DNA of 64,000 nt from Fimbriimonadaceae bacterium (GTDB taxonomy: Bacteria; Armatimonadota; UBA10988). Of this stretch, positions 38,315 through 46,894 are shown piece by piece (positions within the stretch are counted from its first letter, which is position 1; the number at the start of each line of letters is the position of its first letter). The position numbers and the translations under genes were made by a program. The stretch spans positions 1-64,000 of the forward strand of contig JADZEX010000012.1 of the NCBI GenBank assembly GCA_020850355.1. The letters are read 5' to 3'. The notes beneath the pieces are model-generated. The model did not search any database and was not told the origin of the DNA. It worked only from the letters and a program-made list of their open reading frames with translations.

Positions 38315-39268
38315 ATGCCGTGGCTCTCACCGCTGCTCTCGCTGCACCTCGCCGCCGCGCCAGTGCGGCTGATCCTGGACACCGACATGTCGGGCGACGC
38401 CGACGACGCCGGGGCGCTGGCGCTGCTGCACGCCCTGGCCGACCGCGGTGAGGTCAGCCTGCTGGCGGTGGCGGTCAACCGGCGTGACCACACCAACGCC
38501 TCGGCCGCGGCGGTCGCGGCAATCAACACCTGGTACCGCCGCGGCGACCTGCCGCTGGGGACCGACAAGATCGGCCCGACCGACCTGCAGCGCACCAGCG
38601 CTTACACCCGGGCGCTGCGCGACGAGTTCCCCCACGCCTGCCTGCCCGACGACCGGTGCCCCGACGCGCTGGACCTCTACCGTCACACGCTGGCGGCCGA
38701 GGCCGATGGGGCGGTTACCATCTGCAGCATCGGCGCGCTCAGCAACCTCGCCGAGTTGTGGCGCCGTGAGCCGGAGTTGGTTCGCCGCAAGGTCGCCCGG
38801 CTGGTGATCATGGCCGGCCGGTTTCCCAATCACCCCGAGTGGGAGACCAACGTCCGGACCCACGTCGCGGCGGCGCAGACCGTGGCGCACGAGTGGCCCG
38901 GCGAACTCGTCTGGCAAGGCTTCGAGATTGGCGACCACCTGATCACCGGCGCCCGCTTGCGGGAAAGTCCCGCCGGCAACCCCGTCCGGCGGGCCTACGA
39001 GCTGCGCCCCTACGCGGGTCGGCCGGCGATCGATGGCGGCCAGCCGAGCTTCGACCAGGCGGCGGCCCTCTACGCGGTGCGCGGCGCGCAGCCGGAGTGG
39101 TGGTCCCTGGTCCGCGGCGGCCGCGCCAGGATCGACGCCGCCGGCGTGCTGCGCTGGCTGCCCGATCCCGCCAGCCGGCAGGCCTATGTGCAGTTGATCG
39201 GCGATCGTGGCGAGCTGGCGGCGTTGATCGAAGAGCTGATGGTGGCGCCGCCGGGGTGGCGCGGCTGA
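38315..39268 (+). CDS. Nucleoside hydrolase (IUNH family)
   Basis: A 317-residue protein of the inosine-uridine nucleoside hydrolase superfamily, which splits the N-glycosidic bond of nucleosides. The Asp cluster that binds calcium and ribose is at the N-terminus: LILDTDMSGDADDAGAL. Later motifs LVIMAGRFPN and the C-terminal FDQAAALYAV, with the family's Asp, are present. A short hydrophobic N-terminus (MPWLSPLLSLHLAAAP) may be a weak signal peptide. GGAGGAACCG precedes the ATG. It is the last gene of the operon begun at 34280, suggesting salvage of nucleosides and amino sugars. Confidence 0.88.
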   Translation: MPWLSPLLSLHLAAAPVRLILDTDMSGDADDAGALALLHALADRGEVSLLAVAVNRRDHTNASAAAVAAINTWYRRGDLPLGTDKIGPTDLQRTSAYTRALRDEFPHACLPDDRCPDALDLYRHTLAAEADGAVTICSIGALSNLAELWRREPELVRRKVARLVIMAGRFPNHPEWETNVRTHVAAAQTVAHEWPGELVWQGFEIGDHLITGARLRESPAGNPVRRAYELRPYAGRPAIDGGQPSFDQAAALYAVRGAQPEWWSLVRGGRARIDAAGVLRWLPDPASRQAYVQLIGDRGELAALIEELMVAPPGWRG

Positions 39269-39500
39269 GCGGCGGGCCAGCACGTGGTGGCTCGTCGACG
39301 TGCCACTGGCGAAGGTGCTACACTCCACGGCAGGCCGCAGCGCTCGGCGTTCGGCCGGTAGCTGGCGGCCTGGCCGGGGTGCGGCGGTCGGCGAGCGATG
39401 TTGGTGCGCTGGCCAGATCGGCTGCTCGGGTCCCAGCGGACGGAGCCCAGCACCCTGACAGCGAGCCGGATACCGTGGTGTGGTGGAACAGGAAATGGCG

Positions 39501-39719
39501 ATGACTCTGACAGCCGTCTTCCAGCAAGTACCGACGGGCTACATCGGCTGGGTTGAGGAACTGCCCGGAGCCAACACGCAGGGTCGCAGCCTGGCCGAAG
39601 CGCGGCGCAACCTGCGCGAGGCGGTGACGCTGATCTTGCAGACCAATCGCGATCTGGCGGACGAACGAGCCGGGGCCGGCGAGCTAATCCGCGAGCCACT
39701 GACGATCGCCACGACTTGA
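39501..39719 (+). CDS. hicB: HicB-like antitoxin
   Basis: A 72-residue HicB-family antitoxin: partial RNase-H-like fold with VPTGYIGWVEELPGANTQG, then the helix SLAEARRNLREAVTLIL. There is no DNA-binding C-terminal extension; this is the short HicB form. The start ATG at 39501 has AGGA 7 bases upstream, and earlier in-frame starts lack this spacing. Its TGA overlaps the hicA TTG. Confidence 0.88.
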   Translation: MTLTAVFQQVPTGYIGWVEELPGANTQGRSLAEARRNLREAVTLILQTNRDLADERAGAGELIREPLTIATT

Positions 39720-39901
39720 AGCGCGCCGATCTCGTCCGCCATCTCGAGCGGCACGGCTGCACCAAGCATCGCGAAGGTAGCCGCCATACAATCTACGTCG
39801 ACGGCAGTCGCACCCGGTCGACCGCGGTGCCGCGCCACCGCGAGATCGACGAGCATCTCGTGGCCCGGATCTGCCGAGACATCGCCGTGCCGCCGCCGTA
39901 A
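39716..39901 (+). CDS. hicA: HicA-like mRNA interferase toxin
   Basis: A 61-residue HicA toxin with the double-stranded-RNA-binding-like fold. MKRADLVRHLERHGC is the usual N-terminal helix, and EGSRHTIY carries the catalytic histidine. It ends with the VPRHREIDEHLVARICRDI helix. The start is TTG, overlapping hicB as TTGA. The order antitoxin-toxin is the less common one for HicAB. It probably forms an autoregulated pair that cleaves mRNA under stress. Confidence 0.87.
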   Translation: MKRADLVRHLERHGCTKHREGSRHTIYVDGSRTRSTAVPRHREIDEHLVARICRDIAVPPP

Positions 39902-39970
39902 CCCGGTCCGTGCTGCGCCGGCCCGCAGGACCCTGGTCAGCGGCCACGAATGGCCTGGCGGAGCCGAACG

Positions 39971-42340
39971 ATGCGCCTTGCCCTGCTGCTGGCGGTGACC
40001 GCCCCCGCGCTGTCGGCCGCTGAACCGACCTGGGCCGACCTGGCCCGCCCCGCGGTGCGGCCGCCGGGCTTCCCGGCTCCCTCGGCGGTCTGCTTTTCGA
40101 GCCGCTGGAAGCGCCCCATCAACGCGCAGGATCCGCACGACACCTTCCAGGCCGCGGCGGCCTTTCACGCCACTGGCTTCTGGTGGTGCAATGGCCCCAA
40201 CGGCGACTACTTCCGCGACATCGTCCGCCGCGGCTATTCCTGTCAGGGCTGGCTGGCCACGATTCTGCCCGACACGCTGTGGGGCAACACCCGCCAGCAG
40301 GGCCGCATCCTGGACGCCCAGGGCGAACTGGTGACCGGACCCTGGATGCGCTCGTTCAAAGGCTGGTGGGGCTGCGTCAACAGCCCCGAGTGGCGGCGGG
40401 TCTACCTGGACTACATCAAGGCCTACCTCGACGCTGGTTGTACCTCGCTGCAGATGGACGATCCCGGCCAGAACGCCGCTGCCGTCGCCTGGGGCGGCTG
40501 CTACTGCCCGCACTGCCGCGCGAAGGCTGCGCGGCTGGGGCAGCAGCCGCGTGAGATCCAGGAGCCGTCGACGCACGAGTTCTACCGCGAGATGCGCCGC
40601 GCAATGAACGAGTACGCCGGCCGCCATGTGCCCTGGTCGTGCAACGCCGCGCCGGGTGAACGGCCGTTCTACCCCGACATCTTCGACTTCGGGCTGCGCG
40701 AGCTGGCGGAGCACGAAGCTCGCCCCGCGCGGCTGCACGCCACCTTGAGCGCCGTCGAGCAGCTCGGCAAGGGGCTGCTGTTCACGTTGGTCAGCCGCGA
40801 CCGGAGGCTGACCCGCGGCGCCATTGCCACGGCCTACGCCCTCGGCACGCAGGTCGTGGTGCCGTGGGACGTCTACATTGCCACCGACGCGCCGCGGCAG
40901 TTCGGCGAGCCGGCCGACTACGCCGACCTCTACGGCCTGGCCCGCGGGGCGGCCGCTTACCTCGACGGCTACACCGAAGCCGCGCTGATCCGGCCGTTGC
41001 CCGGCCCGGCGCCCGACGCGGCGCTGCCGGTGACCGTGACCGGCGGCTCCGCCGACCTGGCCGTGTTCGTGCGGGCGCAGCGCGGCCAGGCCGACGCGCC
41101 GGTGGTAATCCACCTGGTCGACCCCAGCGAAGCGCCGCAGGCCTGCACCGTGCGGCTGCATCCGGCGCGCCTGTTCGGCCGCCGCGGGGCGCGGATCGAG
41201 CTGCTCCGCCCGGCGCCCTACGACGCCGCGGCGCATGCCCGGGCCGAGCAGACCAAGGACTTCGCACCGCTGGTGCAGCGGACCGTGCTGGCCAGTGGGT
41301 TCAACCCCACGCTGGACCTGCCGGCGCCGACGCCCTGGGCGATGCTGGTGATCAGCCCGCTGGAACAGCCCGGCCGCTGGCCGCCGTACATCGCTCCCAC
41401 CGTCGCCAGCCTGGCCGACCCGACCCTGCAGGTGACCTTGGCCGGCGCTGCCGACGACGAGGCGCTGCACTACACACTGGACGACTCGACGCCGACGGCG
41501 GCCTCGCCCCGGTACAGTGCTCCCTTGCGCCTGACGGCCGACACCACGGTGCGGGCCCTGGCGGTGGCGCCGGGTGGCGCCAGCGCCGTCTCGGCGGTGC
41601 GCTTCCGCAAGCGCGGCAACCCGCGGGAGGAGGCGGTTCCCGACAGCCTCAGCGACCTGCGGCTGTGGCTGCGCGCGGCTCAGCTCACGCCAGCGCTGGG
41701 CGAGGGAGCAGAGGTCCGGCAGTGGCCGGCACGGGTCGGGCCGGCCCTCGTCAGCGACGGCTTCCGGCTCTACGACCAGCGGCCCGCCACCCCGCCGCAA
41801 CTGCTGCAGCGCGGCATCGGCGGTCAGCCCACGGTGCGCTTCAGCCGGCCGACCGACCTGCTCTCGACGCCCGGCTTCGCCAACCGCTGGCTGCGCGGGG
41901 CGTTCACGATCTTCGTGGTCAGCGCCGCCGCCGACGATGTCTTCGGCCTCTGCGGCAACGGCGCCGCCGGCGGAGGCGGCATCCCGCGCCTGTACCTCAC
42001 CCGACAGGGCCTGACCTACCACGCCACGCGCCTGGAGCTCACCACCGAGCAGCCCGCCGGCAGCCTGCTGACCTACCTCCACGACGGCCAGCAGACGGTC
42101 GAAGTGCGCGACAACGGCGGCCCCCCGCAGCGCGCCAGCGGCCCCCAGTTCGCGCCGGGCGCGGAGTTCGGTAGCGGTGGCCACCTGGCGGTGCCGTTCT
42201 GGGCCGGCAACGTGCCGCACCTCGGTGACCTGTCCGAGGTCGTGGTCTACAGCCGCGCCCTGCCGCCCGCCGAACGCAGCGCGGTCGAACGCCACCTGCT
42301 GCGCCTCTACCGCCTGCGGACGGAGGCGGTCTGGGAGTAG
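39971..42340 (+). CDS. Exported glycosidase-like TIM barrel with chitobiase C-terminal and LamG-like domains
   Basis: A 789-residue secreted protein: signal peptide MRLALLLAVTAPALSA. Residues about 30-370 look like a glycoside-hydrolase-type TIM barrel (FHATGFWWCNGPNG, GWWGCVNSPEWRRVYLDYI, SLQMDDPGQN with candidate acidic residues, and VPWDVYIATD). About 475-540 match the chitobiase/hexosaminidase C-terminal domain (LHYTLDDSTPTAASPRYS). About 550-780 form a concanavalin-like lectin domain. The ATG at 39971 has GGAG 7 bases upstream. No GH family can be named by eye. It probably processes extracellular glycans. Confidence 0.82.
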   Translation: MRLALLLAVTAPALSAAEPTWADLARPAVRPPGFPAPSAVCFSSRWKRPINAQDPHDTFQAAAAFHATGFWWCNGPNGDYFRDIVRRGYSCQGWLATILPDTLWGNTRQQGRILDAQGELVTGPWMRSFKGWWGCVNSPEWRRVYLDYIKAYLDAGCTSLQMDDPGQNAAAVAWGGCYCPHCRAKAARLGQQPREIQEPSTHEFYREMRRAMNEYAGRHVPWSCNAAPGERPFYPDIFDFGLRELAEHEARPARLHATLSAVEQLGKGLLFTLVSRDRRLTRGAIATAYALGTQVVVPWDVYIATDAPRQFGEPADYADLYGLARGAAAYLDGYTEAALIRPLPGPAPDAALPVTVTGGSADLAVFVRAQRGQADAPVVIHLVDPSEAPQACTVRLHPARLFGRRGARIELLRPAPYDAAAHARAEQTKDFAPLVQRTVLASGFNPTLDLPAPTPWAMLVISPLEQPGRWPPYIAPTVASLADPTLQVTLAGAADDEALHYTLDDSTPTAASPRYSAPLRLTADTTVRALAVAPGGASAVSAVRFRKRGNPREEAVPDSLSDLRLWLRAAQLTPALGEGAEVRQWPARVGPALVSDGFRLYDQRPATPPQLLQRGIGGQPTVRFSRPTDLLSTPGFANRWLRGAFTIFVVSAAADDVFGLCGNGAAGGGGIPRLYLTRQGLTYHATRLELTTEQPAGSLLTYLHDGQQTVEVRDNGGPPQRASGPQFAPGAEFGSGGHLAVPFWAGNVPHLGDLSEVVVYSRALPPAERSAVERHLLRLYRLRTEAVWE

Positions 42341-42427
42341 GCAGGCGGCCTGTTCACCAGGCGCAGCCCGTGCTACCCTCTGCCACGACGCCGCCGGGAC
42401 GGGTCCCGGGGCGAATGGGGAAGCGGC

Positions 42428-43876
42428 ATGGCTGATGGGCTGCAGATTGGCTGGGCGCAGGTCGACCTGACACCGCCGGAGCCGGTGCTGGTGGCGGGGC
42501 AGTTTCCCTCGCGCGTCTCCGAAGGGGTGGCCGACCCGATCACCGCGACGGTGCTGGTGCTTGAGGGCGGGGGCGATCAGGCAGTCTTCGTGAGCTGCGA
42601 CATCGTCACCATTTCGCACGACCTGCGCGACGCGGTCCGCGGGCGGCTGGCCGCGGTGGCGGGGCTCGACCCGCTGAAGGTGATGGTCAGCGGCACGCAC
42701 ACCCACACCGGGCCGGACTGCCGGCTCGACTCCAGCGGCGCGGCGCACACCTCGCTGGACTGCGGGATCGACCTGCCGGTGATGCCGGTCGAGCAGTATA
42801 TCGAGTTCGCGGCCGAGCGGCTGGCCGGGGCGGTGCGGGCCGCCTGGGAGCAGCGCGCGCCGGGGGCCGTGGCCTACGGGCTGGGCTACGCCGTGGTCGG
42901 GCGGAACCGGCGCTGGACCTCCACCGCCGGCGTCAACACGATGTACGGCAACACCAACGTCGCCGAGTTCAGCCACATCGAGGGCTACGAGGACCATAGC
43001 GTCAACGTCCTGGCGACCTGGCTGCCCGACGGCAGCCTAAGCGGGCTGGTGGTCAACGTCGCCTGCCCCAGCCAGTGCAGCGAGCACGAGCACCTGCTGA
43101 GCGCCGACTACTGGTACGAGACCCGCCAGGTGCTCCGCGCGCGGTATGGTGAGGGGCTACCCATCCTGGCGCAGTGCAGCGCGGCTGGCGACCAGTCGCC
43201 GCACCTGATCTACGAGAAGCGCGCCAACCAGCGGATGTTGGAGCTGGCGGGCCGCACCCCGCGTCAGGAAATCGCCCAGCGGCTGGGGCGCGCGGTCGAT
43301 GAAGTGTTGGAGCAGATCGCCGCGACTCGCAGCGACCAGGTCGCCGTGGCGCATCGCGTGCTGCCGCTGGAAGTGCCGTTGGCGTGCCTGACGCTCGACG
43401 ATGTGGCCACCGCCGAAGCCGAGATCATCGCGCTGCGAGCGACCTACGAAGCCGAGCGGGCGAAGCTGGAGGCCGATCCCAGCCTGCGGGAGCGGCCGCG
43501 CTGGTACTACCCGATCACCGCCGCGCATCGCCGGATGCGCTGGTTCCAAGGCGTCGTCGACCGGTACCACCGGCAGCAGACGGCGCCGAACCTGCCGATC
43601 GAGGTGCATGTGATCCGCGTCGGCGACATCGCCTTCGCCACCAACCCGTTCGAGTACTACCTCGACTACGGCATTCACATCAAGGCCCGCAGCGCCGCGC
43701 TGCAGACGTTCTTGGTGCAGTTGACCGGCCCGGGGACCTACGTGCCCAGTTCGCGGGCCCAAGCCGGCGGTGGCTACGGCGCCGTGCCGGCCAGCAACCC
43801 GGTGGGGCCCGCCGGTGGGTGGCAGGTGGCGCAGACCACCGTCGCCGAGATTGCCGCGCTCTGGGCCACGGCATAA
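42428..43876 (+). CDS. Neutral/alkaline non-lysosomal ceramidase-like protein
   Basis: A 482-residue protein with the N-terminal domain of neutral/alkaline ceramidases, which split ceramide into sphingosine and fatty acid at a zinc centre. It has the family start IGWAQVDLTPPEP, FVSCDIVTI, the zinc-site SGTHTHTGPD, and a modified VVNVACPSQCSEHEH followed by SADYW. It is shorter than characterised ceramidases (about 650-700) and lacks a signal peptide and the C-terminal Ig-like domain. The real substrate may therefore differ, as for many such homologs in Planctomycetes-like bacteria. ATG at 42428 follows GGGGAAG. Confidence 0.8.
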   Translation: MADGLQIGWAQVDLTPPEPVLVAGQFPSRVSEGVADPITATVLVLEGGGDQAVFVSCDIVTISHDLRDAVRGRLAAVAGLDPLKVMVSGTHTHTGPDCRLDSSGAAHTSLDCGIDLPVMPVEQYIEFAAERLAGAVRAAWEQRAPGAVAYGLGYAVVGRNRRWTSTAGVNTMYGNTNVAEFSHIEGYEDHSVNVLATWLPDGSLSGLVVNVACPSQCSEHEHLLSADYWYETRQVLRARYGEGLPILAQCSAAGDQSPHLIYEKRANQRMLELAGRTPRQEIAQRLGRAVDEVLEQIAATRSDQVAVAHRVLPLEVPLACLTLDDVATAEAEIIALRATYEAERAKLEADPSLRERPRWYYPITAAHRRMRWFQGVVDRYHRQQTAPNLPIEVHVIRVGDIAFATNPFEYYLDYGIHIKARSAALQTFLVQLTGPGTYVPSSRAQAGGGYGAVPASNPVGPAGGWQVAQTTVAEIAALWATA

Positions 43877-43903
43877 GCCCACCGACTGGCGAGGAGGAGA
43901 GCT

Positions 43904-44209
43904 GTGAAGCCGCCCGAGGTGCAGCGTGAGGAAGTGATTGAGGAGTTCGGCCGCCGCCGGACACGACAACTGCTGGCCGTCCTGCCGGCGGTGCTGGCCG
44001 TGCTGCTCCTGGCCACCACCAATGAGCGCACCGGTCAGGCCAGCGGTGGCCTGCCGGCCAACGTGGTCGCCATCGGCTGCCTGGTGGTGGTGCTCGCCGT
44101 GGTGGGCTTCTCGCTGGTGAACTGGCGCTGCCCCGCCTGCCGGGCCTATCTCGGCAAGGGAATCAGCCCGCGATTCTGCCAGCGCTGCGGCGCGGCCTTG
44201 CAGCGGTAG
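43904..44209 (+). CDS. Two-helix membrane zinc-ribbon protein
   Basis: A 101-residue protein with two membrane helices (LLAVLPAVLAVLLLA and VVAIGCLVVVLAVVGFSLV). A C-terminal cytoplasmic or periplasmic zinc ribbon CPAC ... CQRCG follows. The GTG start at 43904 follows GAGGAGGAG. Function unknown. It starts 27 bases after the ceramidase-like gene and ends 3 bases before the first TupA-like gene, so it may belong to the same transcript. Confidence 0.72.
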   Translation: MKPPEVQREEVIEEFGRRRTRQLLAVLPAVLAVLLLATTNERTGQASGGLPANVVAIGCLVVVLAVVGFSLVNWRCPACRAYLGKGISPRFCQRCGAALQR

Positions 44210-44212
44210 CTG

Positions 44213-45148
44213 GTGGGCGACAGACGGTTGGAGCTGCCCGCCCCGCGCTGCTGGCAGCTCGACTTCTCCGCCAAGCTCTGGTGGCGCCTGCGGCACGACC
44301 GCCGCCCCTGGCTGGCGGCGCGGCTCGACAAGCTGGCGCTGCGGGAGTACGCCGCTCGCCACGGCGTGGCCACCGCCCCGCTGCTGGCGGTGGTCGACGA
44401 CCCCCGCCAGCTCGACTTCGCGGCGCCGCCTGACGACTGCTTCGTGCAGGCCACCAACGCCTCCGGCCGCAATCTGGTGCGGCTCGCGGGCCAGCTTTAC
44501 CAGTTTGGCAACGGCGAGGCCTGCGCCGGCGCGGCTGGCTACCAGGCGCTGGCCACCGCGCCGCTGAGCGAGCCGGCGGCCCGGCACCTGCTGGCACGTT
44601 GGCTGGCCCAACCCTATCACCTTGCGCCGTGGGCGCAGGCGCTGCTCCAGCCCCGCGTGATCGTCGAGCCGCTGCTGCAGCCGCGGGTGCCGCCCGTGCT
44701 GTACGACTATCGTTGCCTGACCTTCGACGGTCGCGTGCGGACCATCAGCGTCGCCTGCCCGCTCGACCGCCAGCGCGGCCAGGCGGTCTTCTTCGACCGG
44801 CACTGGCAGCCCTTCGGCCTGACCCGCTACCGCGAGGCGCTGCCCGACCCGCTGCCAGCGCGGCCAGCCAACTTGGAGGCGATGCTCGCGACGGCCGAGC
44901 TGCTGGCCGCCGGGCTGGACTTCGTGCAGGTTGATCGGTGGGACACCACCGCCGGATTGCTGCTCGGCGAGCTGACCATCTACCCGGACGCCGGGGCGCT
45001 GGAGGCGCCCAGCGGCTGTCGCGCGTTCAACTGCTGGCTGGCCGGCCACTGGCCGTTGCCACCCGCGGCTGCTGCCGAGACCTGGGTTCGGCAGCGCGCC
45101 TGGTGGGCCTGGCGCCGGCTCTGTGGCAGTCTACGGCGGTGGCGATGA
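44213..45148 (+). CDS. TupA-like ATP-grasp protein, degenerate copy
   Basis: A 311-residue protein of the TupA-like ATP-grasp group (ligases named after teichuronopeptide synthesis). Family features: LDKLALREYAARHGVATAPLL, later VPPVLYDYRCLTFDG, and DFVQVDRWDT with GELTIYPDAG. At the nucleotide site this copy reads CFVQATNASGRN, where the next gene has CFLKANHGCGYN. The ATP-contacting lysine is Gln and the N-H-G step is changed, so catalysis may be lost. The start is GTG at 44213. The ATG of the second copy overlaps its stop (ATGA). Confidence 0.78.
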   Translation: MGDRRLELPAPRCWQLDFSAKLWWRLRHDRRPWLAARLDKLALREYAARHGVATAPLLAVVDDPRQLDFAAPPDDCFVQATNASGRNLVRLAGQLYQFGNGEACAGAAGYQALATAPLSEPAARHLLARWLAQPYHLAPWAQALLQPRVIVEPLLQPRVPPVLYDYRCLTFDGRVRTISVACPLDRQRGQAVFFDRHWQPFGLTRYREALPDPLPARPANLEAMLATAELLAAGLDFVQVDRWDTTAGLLLGELTIYPDAGALEAPSGCRAFNCWLAGHWPLPPAAAAETWVRQRAWWAWRRLCGSLRRWR

Positions 45149-46092
45149 AGGTGCCGCCTGCTGGTCGCTGGACGCTCGACCTCAGCGCCAAGGTCGGCTG
45201 GCGGCTGCGCCACGACCACCGGCCGTGGCAGGTGACCTGCCAGGACAAACTCACCGTGCGGCAGTATGCCGCCGACCGTGGCGTGGCCACCGCACCGCTC
45301 CTGGCGGTCGCCGACCGCGCGGCTGACCTGGACCTCGCAGCGCTGCCGGCAGAGTGCTTCCTCAAAGCCAACCATGGGTGCGGCTACAACCTGCTGCGCT
45401 CCGCCGGTCGCTGCTACCCCTACCGGCACGGCGCCGACTTCGTCGCCGCTGACGGCAGTCTGGTCGTGCCACCCGGGGCAGCGGCTTTGACCGACCGGCA
45501 GGCGGCGGCCTTGCTGGACACCTGGCTGGCGCAGCGCTACCACCGCCAGGAGTGGGCCTATCAGCAGATCCGCCCCCGGCTGTTCGCCGAACCGGTGCTG
45601 CGGCCGCGGCAGCCGCCGGAGCTGCTCGACATCCGCTGCTACGTCTTCGCTGGGACGGTGGTCGCGCTCAGTCTCGGCAGCCCGCGCTACCGGCGGCACG
45701 GTTGGAATGCGTTCCTCACGCCGGATTGGGCCCCCATCCCGCTGAGCCGACAGCGCGAGCCGCTGCCCGACCCGCTGCCGGCGCGCCCGGCGACCTTACC
45801 GACGCTGCTGGCGCAGGCCGCCCGGCTCGGACAGGGCCTCGACTTCGCGCGGATCGACCTCTACGACACCACCACCGGCCCGCTGCTGGGCGAGATCACA
45901 GTCTACCCGGAAGCCGGCAGCCTGCAGGCCCCGACCGCCTGCCACGCCTTCAACTGCTGGCTGGCCAGCCATTGGCCGCTCAGCGGGCGCCAGCGGCTGG
46001 CGGCCTGGTGCGGGCAGCAGTCCCGCTGGACCGCCTGGCGACTGCGGCGGGCGGCCCGCTGGCTGTGCGGGTGGGCTGGAGGCCGCGGCTGA
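45145..46092 (+). CDS. TupA-like ATP-grasp protein
   Basis: A 315-residue paralog of the preceding gene with an intact-looking ATP-grasp site. It has CQDKLTVRQYAADRGVATAPLL, the lysine motif CFLKANHGCGYN, QPPELLDIRCYVFAG, and the metal-site region DFARIDLYDTTTGPLLGEITVYPEAG. Members join an amino acid or similar group to a carboxylate, often in cell-surface polymer synthesis; the partner substrate here is unknown. Start ATG at 45145 overlaps the upstream stop, so the two copies are made together and may form a heterodimer. It converges on the prepilin gene with an 18-bp gap. Confidence 0.82.
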   Translation: MKVPPAGRWTLDLSAKVGWRLRHDHRPWQVTCQDKLTVRQYAADRGVATAPLLAVADRAADLDLAALPAECFLKANHGCGYNLLRSAGRCYPYRHGADFVAADGSLVVPPGAAALTDRQAAALLDTWLAQRYHRQEWAYQQIRPRLFAEPVLRPRQPPELLDIRCYVFAGTVVALSLGSPRYRRHGWNAFLTPDWAPIPLSRQREPLPDPLPARPATLPTLLAQAARLGQGLDFARIDLYDTTTGPLLGEITVYPEAGSLQAPTACHAFNCWLASHWPLSGRQRLAAWCGQQSRWTAWRLRRAARWLCGWAGGRG

Positions 46093-46110
46093 GGCCGGTG
46101 TCGCCGCCGG

Positions 46111-46749
46111 TCAGGGCTTGTCCGGCTTCCAGGTCCAGCAGTCGTTGGTGTGGGTGTTCTGCCGCTGCGTCCACTTGGCGTGGCCGTCGAGGTAGTTCCA
46201 GTTGGCCCCTTCGCTGTGCCGATAGACGACCGTCCCGGGCGCTGCCCAGCTCGAGGTGCAGGCGCCGACCTCGGGCTCGACGACCCAGTCGCCGTCGCCG
46301 TTTTCACCGAGGTAGAACGTGTTGGCTGGCTCTTCGAAGGCGGTCAGGGCGGTGATCCCGCTCTCGGCCCAGAAGGCGCTGGCGCCGTAAGTTCCCAGCC
46401 GTTCGAGCACCGAACCCGCGGCGCAGGTCGTGCCGGCGTTCGGCTCGGAGGGGCAGACGTAGATCTGCTGGTTCTTGATGTACGCCATTTGAAGCTGTCG
46501 CCAACTGCCGTCGGCGGTACACCAGCTCGGTCCGCGGTAGCCGGTGGGGAGCTTCTCGTCGTAGTCCTGGGTGTACTGCATGCCGGCCAGGCCAAGCTGC
46601 TTCAGGTTGCTCATACAGCTCGATTGGCGGGCCTTCTCGCGGGCTTTGGCGAACACTGGGAACAGAATCGCGGCCAGAATCGCGATGATGGCGATCACCA
46701 CCAGGAGCTCGATCAGCGTGAACGCACGGCGGCGCATCGTCCCTGCCAT
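46111..46749 (-). CDS. DUF1559 prepilin-like protein 1
   Basis: A 212-residue type IV-pilin-like protein. It has a short basic leader and then the class III signal helix [19 protein letters not shown]. Next come [13 protein letters not shown] and [19 protein letters not shown], and a C-terminal H-x9-DG motif ([12 protein letters not shown]) that defines DUF1559. Prepilin peptidase would cut before the Phe. The start at 46749 follows AGGAGGAAG. No pilus assembly genes are near. Such proteins are massively expanded in Planctomycetota and Armatimonadota and are thought to be pseudopilins or surface proteins. Confidence 0.92.
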   Translation of the reverse strand: MAGTMRRRAFTLIELLVVIAIIAILAAILFPVFAKAREKARQSSCMSNLKQLGLAGMQYTQDYDEKLPTGYRGPSWCTADGSWRQLQMAYIKNQQIYVCPSEPNAGTTCAAGSVLERLGTYGASAFWAESGITALTAFEEPANTFYLGENGDGDWVVEPEVGACTSSWAAPGTVVYRHSEGANWNYLDGHAKWTQRQNTHTNDCWTWKPDKP

Positions 46750-46894
46750 GGCTTCCTCCTCGGTCCCTGCCGCGCCTGGTTGGCAAGGGTAGACTCCGCC
46801 CGCCGCGCCTGTCAACTCGGTGCGCGACAGCGGGACCAGACCCGCCGCAGCGGCCAGGCTGCAGCGGGTCTGGCGGGTCGAGCAGGGCCGGCTG

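Noticed and set aside
39539-42997. 1152-codon open frame on the minus strand
   Set aside because: Antisense to the glycosidase-like and ceramidase-like genes, which have clear motifs; composition is arginine/alanine/glycine-rich with no domain. In DNA this GC-rich, long shadow frames are expected.
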